NCBI GenBank assembly: GCA_023664535.1
Contig: JAMPFJ010000019.1
Coordinates: 1 to 57,760 of the forward strand
Length of the DNA stretch: 57,760 bases
Origin: Bacteroidales bacterium
GTDB lineage: Bacteria; Bacillota; Clostridia; Lachnospirales; Lachnospiraceae
Direction of reading: 5' to 3'
In this document: in pieces, positions 35,602-44,268 of the stretch
Layout of the letters: every line of letters starts with the position of its first letter
How positions within the stretch are numbered: position 1 is the first letter of the stretch
Translations under genes and position numbers: made by a program
The notes under the pieces: generated by a model
What the model saw: the letters and a program-made list of their open reading frames with translations, nothing else
What the model was told of the DNA's origin: nothing
The model's database searches: none

Positions 35602-36546
35602 TTATGATTGAATAGAGTATATTAGCTCCATAATGTGTTCAAGCTCATCCTTTGAATAATATTCTATTTCAATTTTTCCTTTTTCTGTATTCTTTGCTTT
35701 TACGGTTGTTTTGGCGCCCAGCTTATATTTAAAATTCTCTTCCAGTTCACGATAAAGAAAAGATAAGTCTTCCTCTGTAGAAGCGGCTTCTTCAATTTTT
35801 TTCGGATTGTTCATTTCATTGACGATTTTCTTTACCAGCTTTTCCGTTTCTCTTACTGATAAACGTTCATCAAAAACTTTACATGCCGTGTCATACTGAA
35901 GCTCCTGGTTTTCAATAGGAAGTAATGCCCGGGCATGTCCATTAGATAATTTTTCATCAATAACCATTTCCTGGACCTGCTCACAAAGCTTTAATAAGCG
36001 CAGAATATTTGTAATGGCACTTCTACTTTTTGAAACTCTTTCCGCCACATCATCCTGCTTTAAGTGAAACTCCTCAATCAGTTTTTGGTAAGCCTGGGCT
36101 TCTTCAATGGGATTTAAATCTTCCCGCTGAATATTTTCTATCAGTCCGATTTCTAATATCTGCTGGTCGGTATAATCTTTAACAACAACAGGAACTTCTT
36201 TAAGTCCCGCTTTCATTGCAGCGCGCCAACGGCGTTCCCCGGATACCAGTAAATAATAATTTTCTCTTTTGGTAACAATTAACGGCTCAATTACACCGTG
36301 TTGTGCAATAGAGTCTGCCAATTCCTGAAGAGCATCTTCATTAAATTGTTTTCTAGGCTGTTCCTTATTGATTTCAATATCCTTTACTTTTAGTGTTATT
36401 TCAGTGGGTACTTCCTTAACGACTTCTTTTATTATCTCTTTTGTTTCCGGCATAGCTGTTTTTCCGGATGCTTTGCCTTTTCTGTTTTGGGTTGTGTTAA
36501 CCCCCAGCATAGTATCCAAACCGTTTCCTAATCCTTTTTTCGGCAT
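35602..36546 (-). CDS. parB: Chromosome partitioning protein ParB (Spo0J)
   Basis: 314 aa. The N-terminal CTPase/ParB core has INKEQPRKQFNEDALQELADSI, GVIEPLIVTKR and GERRWRAAMKAG (C-motif II). A central HTH (QDDVAERVSKSRSAITNILRLLKL) recognises parS. A C-terminal dimerisation domain follows. The N-terminal arm GLGNGLDTMLG is the usual ParA-stimulating/leader segment. Its ATG follows AGGAGGATATCAT, and a perfect parS overlaps the space between this RBS and parA's end. It loads SMC near the origin with ParA. Confidence 0.97.
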   Translation of the reverse strand: MPKKGLGNGLDTMLGVNTTQNRKGKASGKTAMPETKEIIKEVVKEVPTEITLKVKDIEINKEQPRKQFNEDALQELADSIAQHGVIEPLIVTKRENYYLLVSGERRWRAAMKAGLKEVPVVVKDYTDQQILEIGLIENIQREDLNPIEEAQAYQKLIEEFHLKQDDVAERVSKSRSAITNILRLLKLCEQVQEMVIDEKLSNGHARALLPIENQELQYDTACKVFDERLSVRETEKLVKKIVNEMNNPKKIEEAASTEEDLSFLYRELEENFKYKLGAKTTVKAKNTEKGKIEIEYYSKDELEHIMELIYSIQS

Positions 36547-36560
36547 ATGATATCCTCCTA

Positions 36561-36576
36561 TGTTTCACGTGAAACA
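36561..36576. promoter_or_regulatory. parS site 1 (between parA and parB)
   Basis: TGTTTCACGTGAAACA, the perfect 16-bp consensus palindrome bound by ParB/Spo0J, 14 bases upstream of the parB start and 2 bases past the parA stop. Confidence 0.97.
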
Positions 36577-36578
36577 CT

Positions 36579-37346
36579 TTATACGTTAATGTTTGTGATT
36601 ACTTCATCAGCTAACAAACGATAGCTTTCTGCACCAGCGCTTCTTGAGTCATAAGTAGTAATTGGCATACCGTGACTGGGTGCTTCGGCTAATCTTACAT
36701 TTCTCGGAATAATTGTCTTATACACATTTTGATTCAAATTTTCTTTTACATTTTCTACTACCTGTAAAGAGAGATTTGTTCTTGAATCATACATGGTAAA
36801 AACAACACCTTCAATTTTTAAGCTTGTATTTAATTTTTGCTGGATTAACTCTATTGTATAGATTAACTGGGAAAGACCGTCTAAAGCAAAAAATTCACAT
36901 TGAATCGGAACCAAAACCGTATTTGCCGCAGTCATGGAGTTAATGGTAAGCATTCCTAAAGCCGGTGGACAGTCAATGATAACGTAATCAAATCTATCCT
37001 GAATTTTAATTAACTGATTTTTGATGATATATTGCATATTGGGTTCTCCAATAAATTCAACCTCTGCTCCTGCCAGATAACGGTTAGAGGGCAGAAGATT
37101 AAGTCCGGGCAACACGTTAATCAGCATAGCTTCTCCAATATTGCAGTTTTCACACATGACATCATAAATCGTATAGTCTAAGTCATCTTTATTGATGCCG
37201 AATCCGGTAGTTAAGTGACCCTGTGGGTCCATGTCTACAGCAAGAGTTTTGAATCCCTTTTCCGCCAGACATGCTGCCAGATTGATAGAGGTGGTAGTTT
37301 TACCGACACCTCCCTTTTGATTTGCAATCGCAATAATTCTTCCCAT
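36579..37346 (-). CDS. parA: Chromosome partitioning ATPase ParA (Soj)
   Basis: 255 aa. The deviant Walker A is [21 protein letters not shown] at residues 11-31; Walker A' is [13 protein letters not shown]; Walker B is [14 protein letters not shown]-terminal DNA-binding surface is rich in Lys/Arg. It has no N-terminal HTH, so it is the chromosomal Soj type. It binds nonspecific DNA in its ATP form and is stimulated by ParB. It runs parA-parB, 32 bases apart. The ATG follows AAGGAAGTATATACGA. Confidence 0.97.
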   Translation of the reverse strand: MGRIIAIANQKGGVGKTTTSINLAACLAEKGFKTLAVDMDPQGHLTTGFGINKDDLDYTIYDVMCENCNIGEAMLINVLPGLNLLPSNRYLAGAEVEFIGEPNMQYIIKNQLIKIQDRFDYVIIDCPPALGMLTINSMTAANTVLVPIQCEFFALDGLSQLIYTIELIQQKLNTSLKIEGVVFTMYDSRTNLSLQVVENVKENLNQNVYKTIIPRNVRLAEAPSHGMPITTYDSRSAGAESYRLLADEVITNINV

Positions 37347-37678
37347 TCGTATATACTTCCTTTAAGCTGTCTAATATCATAAAAAATATTCTTCTTACAA
37401 AATAGTATTTTAACATAAATACGAAGAATAGGAAAGACGACATCTAGTAAAATAAAATAAAAAAACACTACTTATTGATTTGTGGCAGAGTGATGCCTAA
37501 TAAGCCAGATAAAATCTTGTTAAGAAGTAAGTGTGTTTCAGATTTGAAAACACTTTGCTAAGAGGAAAATGTACTTTCATATTAAGTCTAGGATACATCC
37601 TGATAGAAACAAGTCTATTTTATATTAGGCTCAGAAATATCCCTTTAGAATGAAAGGCAGTATCGGTGGTTTTAAAAC
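37347..37678. other. Intergenic stretch upstream of parA with no recognised gene
   Basis: About 330 bases between the parA start and the foldback arm. It is AT-rich and holds an imperfect palindrome AAGTGTGTTTCA...TTGAAAACACTT (~37527-37555), not a parS match. No ORF with a ribosome site is seen. The parA promoter should lie in its left part but I could not pick a convincing one. Confidence 0.5.
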
Positions 37679-37750
37679 ATCTGCTTATGATATTATCCAT
37701 ATTGTAAAGTTGGACTTTGGAGATGAGAGGGAGTATAATTATCTGTTCTG
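37679..37750 (+). repeat. Solo right arm of the foldback element family (upstream of parA)
   Basis: From CTGCTTATGATATTATCC to ATAATTATCTGTTC this aligns to the right arm of the full elements and to the solo arm after mnmG, without gaps. It is the most diverged copy. It keeps an open frame reading AYDIIHIVKLDFGDE and ends at a TAA at ~37755. Two parS sites follow. Confidence 0.6.
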
Positions 37751-37778
37751 TTTTTAAAGGAAAGGATAATAAAGAGGA

Positions 37779-37794
37779 TGTTTCACGTGAAACG
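37779..37794. promoter_or_regulatory. parS site 2
   Basis: TGTTTCACGTGAAACG: 15 of 16 consensus bases. It lies between the foldback arm and pyrC. Confidence 0.93.
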
Positions 37795-37815
37795 CAAAAA
37801 GTATATTTTATAAAA

Positions 37816-37831
37816 TGTTTCACGTGAAACA
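37816..37831. promoter_or_regulatory. parS site 3
   Basis: TGTTTCACGTGAAACA, a perfect site 22 bases from site 2 and 6 bases past the pyrC stop. On the minus strand it is followed by TTTTAT, so the palindrome may double as a weak pyrC terminator. Confidence 0.97.
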
Positions 37832-37836
37832 CGAGA

Positions 37837-39243
37837 TTATTTTTGATATATAATTTTCCCATCGCAAATGGTATATTGGATTTCTCCGGTTAAGGATTCT
37901 CCTTTAAAGGGAGAGTTGCTTGATTTTGAACAGAAATCTTCAATAGAATAGGTATTCTCATTAAAGATAATCAAATCAGCAGGACCGCCTTCAGCAAGAT
38001 AACCGCAATCTAAATGATACATAGTGGCGGGATTGATAGTCATTTTTTCGAGAAGCTCCATATAGGACAGATATCCTTCTTTTACCAGGTTGGTAACGCC
38101 TAGCGAAAAAGCGGTTTCTAATCCAATAATGCCACTGGGAGCATCCGTTATCGGTTTTCCCTTTTCCTCCGGACTATGAGGCGCATGGTCTGTTGCAATA
38201 ATATCAATGGTATTGTCTTTAAGACCTTGAATAATTGCCTGCCGGTCCTGCTCCGTACGGAGAGGAGGATTCATTTTTGCAAGGGCTCCCTGTCTGATTA
38301 CCGCATCTTCGGTTAAAGAAAAGTGATGTGGTGTTGCTTCAGCATGGATATTGATAGATTGGGCGGCTTCCATAGGAATAATCTGAATCACCGAATTATC
38401 AAAATCTGTCTGATTAGTTATGTCTGTTATCTCCTCCCGGGATTTTGGAAGAGGGAGTGGAACATGATTTTTTGCAAGCAAATCAAGCTTTGCCTGACGA
38501 ACCAGTTCGACGCCTTCTTTGGAGCTGATGTGCTGAATATTGATTGGCGCACCGGAAGAAGAAGCCAGCTGTAAATCACGATAAATCAAATCAATTTCTG
38601 CGCTCCGCGGGGAACCGTCAATATGATAATAGGCAGAAGCTTTTCCGTGGTTAATTCCGTTATCGGAAATTAAAGCAGGATTTTCTTCATGAAAGCTTAA
38701 AGGTACATTTAACTCCTTTGCCTTTTCCATTGCGGCAATAACAATGGATTCCTCTAATATCGGAATGCCATCGTCGGTAAATCCAACTGCGCCGGAAGCT
38801 TTTAGCGTCTGCATGTCCGTCAATTCTTTTCCCTGTAATCCCTTTGTGACAGAAGCACAGGTAAAGAGATGAATATCCGTTTCTTTTCCCTTGTCGATTA
38901 CGTATTGCAAAGTTTCCGCATTATCGACAACCGGTTTTGTATTTGCCATTAACACGACAGTGGTAAAGCCGCCTTTGGCAGCCGCCTTTGCCCCAGAGTA
39001 AATATCTTCTTTATAGGTGAAGCCGGGGTCTCTGAAATGAACATGAACATCTACCAGACCCGGTGCAATCATCATATTATCTGCGTAAATTATCCGGAGG
39101 TTTTCCCGTTCTTCTTCGGAAAAGTCAACAGAGGTAATTAAAGAGTCAATTTTTTTAATACGGTTTCCGTCAATTAGAATATCATAAATACCTTCCCGAT
39201 TGGATTTAGAATCTATAATATAACCATTTTTGATTAACAGCAT
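37837..39243 (-). CDS. pyrC: Dihydroorotase (type I) with an unusual internal insertion
   Basis: 468 aa, about 40 longer than the usual ~425. The metal-binding residues are all present: HVHF (His67/His69) with RDPG, Asp157/158 (FTDDG), FHEE (His185), QHIS (His238) and ATDHAPHSPEEKG. It closes carbamoyl-aspartate to dihydroorotate in pyrimidine synthesis. Between VRQAK (to residue 252) and NIHAEATPHHF (from 298) it carries ~44 residues of Pro/Asn/Ile-rich sequence where B. subtilis PyrC has about three. The insertion is in frame and the enzyme looks otherwise intact, so it probably forms a surface loop. The ATG follows AGGAGGAGACGTTT; argS is 26 bases upstream. Confidence 0.93.
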   Translation of the reverse strand: MLLIKNGYIIDSKSNREGIYDILIDGNRIKKIDSLITSVDFSEEERENLRIIYADNMMIAPGLVDVHVHFRDPGFTYKEDIYSGAKAAAKGGFTTVVLMANTKPVVDNAETLQYVIDKGKETDIHLFTCASVTKGLQGKELTDMQTLKASGAVGFTDDGIPILEESIVIAAMEKAKELNVPLSFHEENPALISDNGINHGKASAYYHIDGSPRSAEIDLIYRDLQLASSSGAPINIQHISSKEGVELVRQAKLDLLAKNHVPLPLPKSREEITDITNQTDFDNSVIQIIPMEAAQSINIHAEATPHHFSLTEDAVIRQGALAKMNPPLRTEQDRQAIIQGLKDNTIDIIATDHAPHSPEEKGKPITDAPSGIIGLETAFSLGVTNLVKEGYLSYMELLEKMTINPATMYHLDCGYLAEGGPADLIIFNENTYSIEDFCSKSSNSPFKGESLTGEIQYTICDGKIIYQK

Positions 39244-39269
39244 AAACGTCTCCTCCTATATGGTTTAGG

Positions 39270-40955
39270 CTACATTTGTTCAGGACATTGTATACCCAGT
39301 AAATCTAAAGCGTCTTTCAGGGTAGTTTTAGTCAGTGCAACCAGATGTACCCTTGCGTTGCGGAGTGCATCATCCTCTACATTCACCCGGCATGCATTAT
39401 AAAAGCGGGAGAAGGACTGCGCTACATCCATTGCAAAGCGGGCAACTACGCAGGGCTCATATTTTTCCGCTGCATCGAGAACCACCTGAGGAAATCGGTT
39501 GATTTCCTTTAACAGAGCAATCGCTTCTTCATCCAGTAACAAGCGGCAGTCAACGGCAGCATCTGTCTGGTATTCCACTGTGCGCAAAATGCTTGCACAT
39601 CGGCAATAGGTGTACTGCACATAGGGTCCAGTTTCTCCGTCAAAGTTTAATACCTTGTCCCATTTAAAGGATACGTCTTTAATTCTCTGATTATACAAAT
39701 CATGAAAAATAATTGCGCCGACACCGACAATTTGTGCAACCTCATCCTTGTTTTCCAAATCCGGATTTTTTTCGGCGATAATTCCCTTTACCTTGTCCAC
39801 AGCTTCTAATAAAATATCTTCGGCATAAATAATATTTCCGCTTCGAGTGGAAAGCTTGGCTCCCTCCAGACTGACCAGTCCGTAGGGAATGTGGACAAGG
39901 CTGCTTTTTGCCCATTCGTTTCCCAATAATTCCACAACCTTAAATACCTGAGCGAAGTGAAGCTTTTGCTCCTGACCGGTCACATAAAGGCACTGGTCGA
40001 AATCCCATGTTTCCTTACGGTAGAAAATGGCGGCTAAGTCTCTGGTTGCATAAATGGAGCTGCCGTCCTTTTTGGTAATCAGACACGGCGCCATATTGTA
40101 TTCTTCCAAATCGACAATCTGAGCGCCCTGGCTTTCCTTTAGGAGACCGGCATTCTGAAGACGGTCTACCACATCCGCTGTTTTATCCCGATAGAAGCTT
40201 TCGCCCAGGTAGTAATCAAAATCCATGCCAAGTAAAGCGTAGGTTTCCTTGTATTCTTTAAGACTAATGTCGACGAACCACTGCCAGATATCCAGCGCTT
40301 CTTCATCGCCATGCTCCATCTTGGTGAACCATGCCCGGGCATCGTCATTCAGGGCATCATTTTTATCCGCTTCTTCATGGAACTTTACGTAAAGGCGCAT
40401 GAGCTCCGCAACCCCTTCTTTTTCTACGGCTTCTTTACTTCCCCACGTCTTATAGGCAACAATCAGCTTACCGAACTGTGTGCCCCAGTCGCCTAAATGG
40501 TTGATGCGTTCCACCTTATACCCCAGCTTGGTAAATATTTTGTAAAGGGAATTACCGATAATGGTAGTGCGGAGATGACCGACATGAAAATTTTTGGCAA
40601 CATTTGGTGAAGAATAATCAATACAGATGGTTTTTCCTTTACCGATGCCGGAAGAACCGAAATTCTCCACACTGGCATTCTCCAGCATGGATTTTACAAA
40701 TATTTCCTTTTTTAAGAAGAAATTTAGGTATGCCCCTTTTACCTCTAATCTGTCGATAATATCTGCCTCACCGATTTTACCGGCAAGCTCGCCGGCAATC
40801 AGCGGCGGCGCCTGATGAAGGGTTTTGGCAAGCTGAAAACAGGGAAACGCATAGTCTCCCATATCCGGTTTCGGCGGAATTTCCAGGATTTCCTCCACTG
40901 TTTTCTTATCTAAATCTGCTGCCTGGGCAAGCAGTAGAATAATCTGCTCTTTCAT
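39270..40955 (-). CDS. argS: Arginyl-tRNA synthetase
   Basis: 561 aa class Ia synthetase. The N-terminal Add-1 domain (KPDMGDYAFPCFQLAK) recognises the tRNA D-loop. The HIGH-type motif is SPNVAKNFHVGHLRTT and the KMSKS-equivalent is EGAKLSTRSGN (KMSK is typically degenerate in ArgRS). The C-terminal DALR anticodon-binding domain has ALLKEINRFPQVV and ARFAMDVAQSFSRFYNACRV. It charges tRNA-Arg, including that encoded at 33986-34059. The ATG follows AGGAGGCATAATCACA. It lies between the HATPase gene and pyrC in a four-gene minus-strand run. Confidence 0.96.
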   Translation of the reverse strand: MKEQIILLLAQAADLDKKTVEEILEIPPKPDMGDYAFPCFQLAKTLHQAPPLIAGELAGKIGEADIIDRLEVKGAYLNFFLKKEIFVKSMLENASVENFGSSGIGKGKTICIDYSSPNVAKNFHVGHLRTTIIGNSLYKIFTKLGYKVERINHLGDWGTQFGKLIVAYKTWGSKEAVEKEGVAELMRLYVKFHEEADKNDALNDDARAWFTKMEHGDEEALDIWQWFVDISLKEYKETYALLGMDFDYYLGESFYRDKTADVVDRLQNAGLLKESQGAQIVDLEEYNMAPCLITKKDGSSIYATRDLAAIFYRKETWDFDQCLYVTGQEQKLHFAQVFKVVELLGNEWAKSSLVHIPYGLVSLEGAKLSTRSGNIIYAEDILLEAVDKVKGIIAEKNPDLENKDEVAQIVGVGAIIFHDLYNQRIKDVSFKWDKVLNFDGETGPYVQYTYCRCASILRTVEYQTDAAVDCRLLLDEEAIALLKEINRFPQVVLDAAEKYEPCVVARFAMDVAQSFSRFYNACRVNVEDDALRNARVHLVALTKTTLKDALDLLGIQCPEQM

Positions 40956-40985
40956 TGTGATTATGCCTCCTATATATTTTCGTTG

Positions 40986-42122
40986 TTATTTTTTTATGGG
41001 GAAAGAAAACCGAACATTGGTTCCGGAAATCAAATCTCCTTGAATCTGAAGTTTTCCGTCTAACTGGTAAATGGTTTCATGCAGCTTGTGAAGCCCGGAG
41101 CACCAGTTAGAATTTTCCAGATAATCCTCCGGGATTCCCACACCGTTATCATTGACATAAACATCGATTAATCGGCTGCTGATAAAAATTTTTGCCGTAA
41201 CCCGGTTGGCGTTGGAATGTTTGAAAATATTATCAAATATTTCCCGGAGCATCCGGATAAGCCGGATGGTGATAACCGATGGGAGATTCATTTCATGCTC
41301 CGTACAGTCGCAGGAGGAATCAATCATACACTCGGGATGTTCCTTCTGATAACCGGCAATCAGTTTGTTAATCTGGTCCCAAATCGGCTGTTTTGTATCA
41401 ATATTATAATTCAAATGGTTTAGAATTTCATCCAATGACTGTAAAATGGCGTTCTGGGAGGTATGCAGCTCGTCCAATGTGACTTTCGCCCGCCCGATAT
41501 CCGAGTGAAGAAGCCATTTCAGCACATCCAGTTTGTTCAGATTGGAGATAAGCTCCTGCTTAACCTTCTGGTCGAGGCTGTCGGCGCACTGGTAATGCTC
41601 GTAATCCTCCAGCATTAGCATATTATATTGATGCGTGGTTTTGGATTCGGTATCCTCTGCTTCAATAAATTCAATGGTATCCTCCGCTTCCGTTAAATCG
41701 TCGTCATCATGCCGGCTGCTGCCCACTAAAACTGTATGAATGCACTTGTCCGCTTTGGATAACATGGCAACCTGTTCCTTATAGAAAAGGATGTCCTTTT
41801 CCAAATCGGCTATCCGCTTTTTAAGCCGCTCTCTGGCATCCTCCAAATCCTTTATTTGCAGGGCGAGCTGTTTCCCTCTGGTCATTGTCCGGTCGCTTTG
41901 TCCGGTAATCGGAGAAAATACATTTTTACGGTCATCAATATGATAGGTATAGAGTTCACGGGTTTTTTCCAGTGTCTCAATTTGTACCTCCAATTCAAAT
42001 AGCTCCGTTTTCAATCCCTGCACCAGCTCAAGATTATCCACATAGGTTTTATTAAAATAATCCAGAGTTTTTGCATTGGCTTCTTCTATGATGTTTAATG
42101 GGTTCATTTCATCATTTGGCAT
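40986..42122 (-). CDS. Histidine-kinase-like ATPase with N-terminal coiled coil
   Basis: 378 aa, cytoplasmic. Residues ~10-130 form a long coiled coil (LKTELFELEVQIETLEK...RLKKRIADLEKDILFY). A central helical region (~180-235) follows. The C-terminal HATPase_c domain resembles NarX/DegS-type kinases: N-box REIFDNIFKHSNANRV, G1 DNGVGIPED, and a shortened GLHKLHETI segment. The usual HisKA_3 motif with a phospho-accepting His is not evident; LLHSDIGRAKVTLDELH is the nearest candidate. It could be a degenerate sensor kinase or a GHKL regulator. No response regulator is adjacent. It is co-directional with dacF upstream (20 bases) and argS downstream (30 bases). Confidence 0.72.
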   Translation of the reverse strand: MPNDEMNPLNIIEEANAKTLDYFNKTYVDNLELVQGLKTELFELEVQIETLEKTRELYTYHIDDRKNVFSPITGQSDRTMTRGKQLALQIKDLEDARERLKKRIADLEKDILFYKEQVAMLSKADKCIHTVLVGSSRHDDDDLTEAEDTIEFIEAEDTESKTTHQYNMLMLEDYEHYQCADSLDQKVKQELISNLNKLDVLKWLLHSDIGRAKVTLDELHTSQNAILQSLDEILNHLNYNIDTKQPIWDQINKLIAGYQKEHPECMIDSSCDCTEHEMNLPSVITIRLIRMLREIFDNIFKHSNANRVTAKIFISSRLIDVYVNDNGVGIPEDYLENSNWCSGLHKLHETIYQLDGKLQIQGDLISGTNVRFSFPIKK

Positions 42123-42142
42123 GTTCCGTATCCTCTCTTGCT

Positions 42143-43549
42143 TTAGAAGAAATAGTCATCATCCCGTTTTCTTCTGCGATATCTGCGCCGTCTGTGGTGC
42201 CGTTTCATTTTCCTTATCAAAGAGGAAATCAAAGTATAAAGAAGGAAAACAATGACAAGGGCAACGATAACAATTAAAATATAGAGTGCAATTTTACCGA
42301 TTGTTTTCCAGTGGGAGGGTTTTGGTGGTTCTTCTTCTTCCTTCGTAATGTGGGAGGAGAAAAGGGGGGTAGTACTGCTGATTGCGGTAGTGCCAATCTG
42401 CTCTCCGTCATAAGTAAAATTGATTTCACCAAGAATATTGTCTTTGGCTTTATCGTATAATTTAATGTCGCGTTTAATTTTTGTGGTATCCATTGAGCTG
42501 CTGACCAACAAAGAATAATTTTTGTCCACGGTCAAATCTACCATTTCATGGTCCAGATTAGTGTAATAATTGGTTAAAAGCATATTTTCCTGCAAAATAT
42601 CCTCATTTATGGCTTCAAAGGAAAAGTCGGATAAAGGATAAAAATAAGCATAGTTATTATAGCAGAAATTGTACAGGGCTCGGGAATCGGAATAGGTATA
42701 GGACAGACCGTCACAGTCCAAAACAACGCAGATTAATTCCAGTCCGTCTTTTTTGGCATAAGTAGAGAGCGTGTTGTTTGCCATGGACGTATACCCGTTT
42801 TTGCCCCCCTCGCAGTATTCATAATAATAAGGCTCCGAAGGAATAATCATTTTATTTCCGTTCCAGAAAAAACGGGTTTCGTCCTGCATATTGGTTTCGG
42901 GAATCGTGTAGTTTTCCGAGCCGGTAATTTCCCGAAAAGCATCATACTGCATAGCTGCCTGTGTGATTAAAGCCATATCGTAAGCGCAGGTATAATGGTC
43001 GTCGTCATGCAGACCGTTTGGCGTGACAAAATGGGTATTCTTACATCCCAGCTCAGCCGCCTTATCGTTCATCATTTTCGCAAAGGATTCCACGTCACCG
43101 GCAACATATTCGGCGAGTGCATAGGCGCACTCATTTGCGGAACGGACCATGGTGCCATAAATGCAGTCCTGAACAGTGATTTTTTCCCCCACATCCAAAG
43201 AGAGATGCGTACTTAACCGGTCTATTCCCCAGACTGCGTTCTCCGACATTGTAATGGTATCGTTAAAATCAATGTTGTGGTCTAAAGCCACAAGGGCAGT
43301 CATAATTTTGGTAATACTGGCAGGATATTTTCTTTCTTCTGCATTTTTTTCAAACAATATCTGTCCGGTTGCGGCATCCATAACAATGGCGGCGCCGGAT
43401 ACAAGGTCGGGTTCCCTTCCCGGTTCGTCCGGATATTCAGTTGTCTCTGGATGTTCAGTCGTTGCCTCTTCATTTTCCGTTGCATAGCAGGGAAAAGAAA
43501 GGGTAAAAGTAAATAACAATGCCAGTAAAACGGCAGCCGATTTTTTCAT
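42143..43549 (-). CDS. dacF: D-alanyl-D-alanine carboxypeptidase (DacF/PBP5-like)
   Basis: 468 aa. The signal peptide ends near residue 22 (FPCYATEN). The serine peptidase S11 motifs are SxxK at Ser78-Lys81 (PASITK), SAN at 137-139 and KNG at 250-252 in place of the usual KTG. A C-terminal domain is followed by one transmembrane helix (~420-445) and an extremely basic tail (KRHHRRRRYRRRKRDDDYFF), so the enzyme is anchored by its C-terminus with the tail inside. It trims D-Ala from peptidoglycan pentapeptides. The ATG follows AAAGGAGTATCCCGCAA; its promoter is at 43590-43618. Confidence 0.92.
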   Translation of the reverse strand: MKKSAAVLLALLFTFTLSFPCYATENEEATTEHPETTEYPDEPGREPDLVSGAAIVMDAATGQILFEKNAEERKYPASITKIMTALVALDHNIDFNDTITMSENAVWGIDRLSTHLSLDVGEKITVQDCIYGTMVRSANECAYALAEYVAGDVESFAKMMNDKAAELGCKNTHFVTPNGLHDDDHYTCAYDMALITQAAMQYDAFREITGSENYTIPETNMQDETRFFWNGNKMIIPSEPYYYEYCEGGKNGYTSMANNTLSTYAKKDGLELICVVLDCDGLSYTYSDSRALYNFCYNNYAYFYPLSDFSFEAINEDILQENMLLTNYYTNLDHEMVDLTVDKNYSLLVSSSMDTTKIKRDIKLYDKAKDNILGEINFTYDGEQIGTTAISSTTPLFSSHITKEEEEPPKPSHWKTIGKIALYILIVIVALVIVFLLYTLISSLIRKMKRHHRRRRYRRRKRDDDYFF

Positions 43550-43589
43550 TTGCGGGATACTCCTTTAACAGATAAACATAATTATTACT

Positions 43590-43618
43590 ATTTTATTATA
43601 TCGGGCGAAAGGTGTCAA
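43590..43618 (-). promoter_or_regulatory. dacF promoter
   Basis: Minus strand: -35 TTGACA (43613-43618), 17-base spacer, -10 TAAAAT (43590-43595). It would drive the dacF-HATPase-argS-pyrC unit. Confidence 0.78.
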
Positions 43619-43742
43619 CTTTTTCTCGAATTTGGGGCATCTGCTTAAAACGGCTTTGTTTTTTTCCTGCGATATGGTACAATAAAAAACATTAACGGGG
43701 CTGTTAAACAATGGTTTTATGCAAAAGGAAAGTGATGGCTGT

Positions 43743-44207
43743 ATGAAAGAATATGAAAGATTGTTTTTGGAACGCCGTCCGGTTATCTGTAAAAATTGTG
43801 GGGGTAAGCTGTTTTATCGAAGCGGTGGAGCATACGAATGTGAGGACTGCGGGCTGGAAGAGCTGGATGACTTTGGAAAGATAAAAAGATATCTGGATGA
43901 ATACGGAGTTTCCACTTCTTATGATGTTTCCGAGGCGACAGGGGTTCCCATGAGCATAATCAATATGTTTCTCAAGGAAGGGAGACTGGAGATACCGGAG
44001 GGAAGCAGGATTTATATTAAGTGTGAAAGATGCGGATGTTCCCTGCGTTATGGCAGATTTTGTTATGGGTGTACGAAGGAGCTGTCGGGACAGCTGCAGG
44101 GAGCATTATATGAGAATATGGGTGAAGAACCTAAAAATGCCGAGCGGCGGGAAGAAGGGAAAATGCATTTTCTGGATAATTCCGGAGGCGTAAAGAAAAA
44201 AAGATAG
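43743..44207 (+). CDS. Zinc-ribbon/HTH protein (YvyF-like)
   Basis: 154 aa from the ATG at 43743 (an ATG at 43719 is possible but lacks a good ribosome site). It has an N-terminal Cys4 ribbon (CKNCGGKLFYRSGG...CEDC). A helix-turn-helix-like segment follows (YLDEYGVSTSYDVSEATGVPMSIINMFLKEGRLEIPEG). A second Cys4 ribbon is CERCGCSLRYGRFCYGC. This order of ribbon, winged-helix and 'EGRL' helix matches the flagellar-operon protein YvyF/TIGR03826 family in general plan. No flagellar gene is nearby. It may be a regulator; it lies divergent from dacF and ~60 bases before trmB. Confidence 0.7.
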   Translation: MKEYERLFLERRPVICKNCGGKLFYRSGGAYECEDCGLEELDDFGKIKRYLDEYGVSTSYDVSEATGVPMSIINMFLKEGRLEIPEGSRIYIKCERCGCSLRYGRFCYGCTKELSGQLQGALYENMGEEPKNAERREEGKMHFLDNSGGVKKKR

Positions 44208-44268
44208 ACCAGGCGAATGCGTTTCGGAAAGAGAAAACAGCAGATTGCGGGAAAGGATACTGGACAAA

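Noticed and set aside
37527..37555. Imperfect palindrome considered as a fourth parS.
   Set aside because: It lacks the central CACGTG and the arms differ at several positions from the consensus.
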